Source: Sulfurimonas sp. HSL3-7 (lineage in GTDB: Bacteria > Campylobacterota > Campylobacteria > Campylobacterales > Sulfurimonadaceae). From it: a stretch of DNA of 64,000 bases. The stretch spans positions 1,302,001 to 1,366,000 of the forward strand of contig NZ_CP147919.1 in the NCBI RefSeq assembly GCF_039645985.1. Reading direction: 5' to 3'. Shown piece after piece: positions 63,277 through 64,000 of the stretch. The translations under genes were made by a program, and so were the position numbers. The notes beneath the pieces were generated by a model that made no database searches, was not told where the DNA came from, and saw only the letters and a list, made by a program, of their open reading frames with translations. Position 1 is the stretch's first letter. The number at the start of each line of letters is the position of its first letter.

Positions 63277-63873
63277 GTGAGTTTAAAAGAAAATATAGAA
63301 ATGGTTAAAAACGAGCTCAACAGTGAAGAGCAGTTTTTTGAAAAAGCGGTTCAGACAGAACGTTTTGTTAAAAAATATAAAAAACCTCTGATCGGCCTTA
63401 TAACGGCTGCAGTTTTGGCCATCGGTACCGGTTCGGCTTATGATATCTACACACAGAACAAGATCGATCAATCCAATGCCGCTTTTAATGTTTTAATGGC
63501 GGATCCCGATGATCAGACGGCGCAAGAGCAGTTAAAAACACTTAATCCAAAATTATTCGATGTATGGTCGTTGTCAAAAGCGATGAAATCAAAAGATAAG
63601 GAAGCGCTCCGTACACTTCAAAGCTCTGATGCGCTTGCGGTCGCCGACCTGGCTTCATATGAACTCGCTGCCATCGAAGAAGACACCGATGGTTTACAGA
63701 ACTATGCGCAAAAGAGCGGTGCACTGCTGAAGGATCTGGCCCTGATCGATGCCGCTGTCTTATTACTGGAAAAAGGGGATGTGACATCAGCTAAAGAAAA
63801 GCTCTCCATGATCGACATCAACTCGCCTCTCTACGAATCAGCACAGTCTCTTGCACATTACGGGGTGAAGTAA
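63277..63873 (+). CDS. TPR-like membrane-anchored protein (YfgM-like)
   Basis: A 198-residue protein with one membrane helix at about 38-57 (P-L-I-G-L-I-T-A-A-V-L-A-I-G-T-G) after a short cytoplasmic part and a helical periplasmic part that resembles the degenerate TPR units of YfgM. YfgM-type proteins assist envelope protein folding. The start is a GTG at 63277 with GAGGA eight bases upstream; an ATG at 63268 overlaps that ribosome site. A lipoprotein gene follows two bases later, as yfgM is followed by bamB elsewhere. Confidence 0.65.
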   Translation: MSLKENIEMVKNELNSEEQFFEKAVQTERFVKKYKKPLIGLITAAVLAIGTGSAYDIYTQNKIDQSNAAFNVLMADPDDQTAQEQLKTLNPKLFDVWSLSKAMKSKDKEALRTLQSSDALAVADLASYELAAIEEDTDGLQNYAQKSGALLKDLALIDAAVLLLEKGDVTSAKEKLSMIDINSPLYESAQSLAHYGVK

Positions 63874-63875
63874 GA

Positions 63876-64000
63876 GTGAAAGCCTATTCTTCTCTTATTT
63901 TTATAGCCCTTGTCATCTTCAGCGGATGCAGCAACAAAGAGTACTATACGCCCGAAGTAGTTAAAGGTGACTGGGAGAAGTCGTCGTTTTTGGAAGAGAC
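63876..64000 (+). CDS. lipoprotein, possibly BamB-like, cut by window edge
   Basis: Starts with GTG at 63876, two bases after the previous stop codon. The first 41 codons encode a lipoprotein signal with F-S-G-C as lipobox and a mature start C-S-N-K-E-Y-Y-T-P-E-V-V-K-G-D-W. The position after a YfgM-like gene suggests the outer-membrane assembly lipoprotein BamB, but the visible part is too short to decide. The gene runs off the right edge. Confidence 0.6.
   Translation, partial: MKAYSSLIFIALVIFSGCSNKEYYTPEVVKGDWEKSSFLEE

Overview
The window looks like a chromosome segment of a free-living Campylobacterota (Epsilonproteobacteria), probably of the Sulfurimonas/Sulfuricurvum/Sulfurovum kind. 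The grounds are gene orders typical of that phylum: fur-lysS-glyA-DUF1882-SPOR...aroE at 51.8-58.7 kb and tgt-TrkA-like-aroB-mscS-mtaB-FtsH-like at 38.2-46.6 kb. Two lineage-type proteins also point there: a DUF1882 protein and a BioV-like esterase. The genus is inferred. No rRNA, tRNA or CRISPR array was found.

Layout. 0-5 kb: an alpha/beta hydrolase (cut by the window edge), a small membrane protein flanked by two near-identical promoter-like repeats, and sbcD-sbcC. 5.0-10.8 kb: accessory region. A fumarylacetoacetate-hydrolase gene with an internal deletion is followed by three 16-bp direct repeats and an AT-rich array of five gene cassettes. The cassettes are separated by four almost identical 72-bp attC sites and end at a possible fifth, divergent site. 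No integrase gene is visible. Three successive cassettes encode a HEPN-like protein, a DUF4145 protein and an ApeA-like HEPN protein, so the array looks like a small anti-phage store. Beyond it lies a short decayed 3' fragment of a second sbcC-like gene. 11-17.3 kb: a CMD-family protein, a predicted two-nuclease protein (DUF2779), two paralogous 44/45-residue exported peptides with His-His-Met at the predicted mature N-terminus and a shared tandem-repeat operator, PepSY and cupin proteins, a 110-bp MITE-like element, and a GC-rich transglutaminase/MerT-like/HMA operon.

17.5-34.5 kb: two membrane diguanylate cyclases, polyphosphate kinase 2, several small enzymes, RNase HI, glucokinase, a very large phosphorylase-kinase-alpha-like protein, a DUF234 protein, YaeQ, a hexose-phosphate mutarotase, a patatin and a small membrane pair. 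34.6-49 kb: DegQ/HtrA protease, vitamin B6 genes pdxJ-pdxA after tgt, and a tightly overlapping operon aroB-mscS-mtaB-FtsH-like-bioV-mog ended by a hairpin, then a histidine kinase. The FtsH-like protein has lost the zinc-protease motif.

49-64 kb: xth, alkD-like, a WecA/MraY-type transferase, aroE-trpE-SPOR-DUF1882-glyA-lysS-fur-cvpA on the minus strand, class II DAHP synthase, a probably frameshifted DUF3293 gene, pilT, an ArsC/Spx-like protein, gatC, a TPR-like membrane protein and the start of a lipoprotein gene. Shikimate and aromatic synthesis (aroB, aroE, trpE, DAHP synthase) recurs across the right half. All calls rest on reading the sequence; no database search was made.
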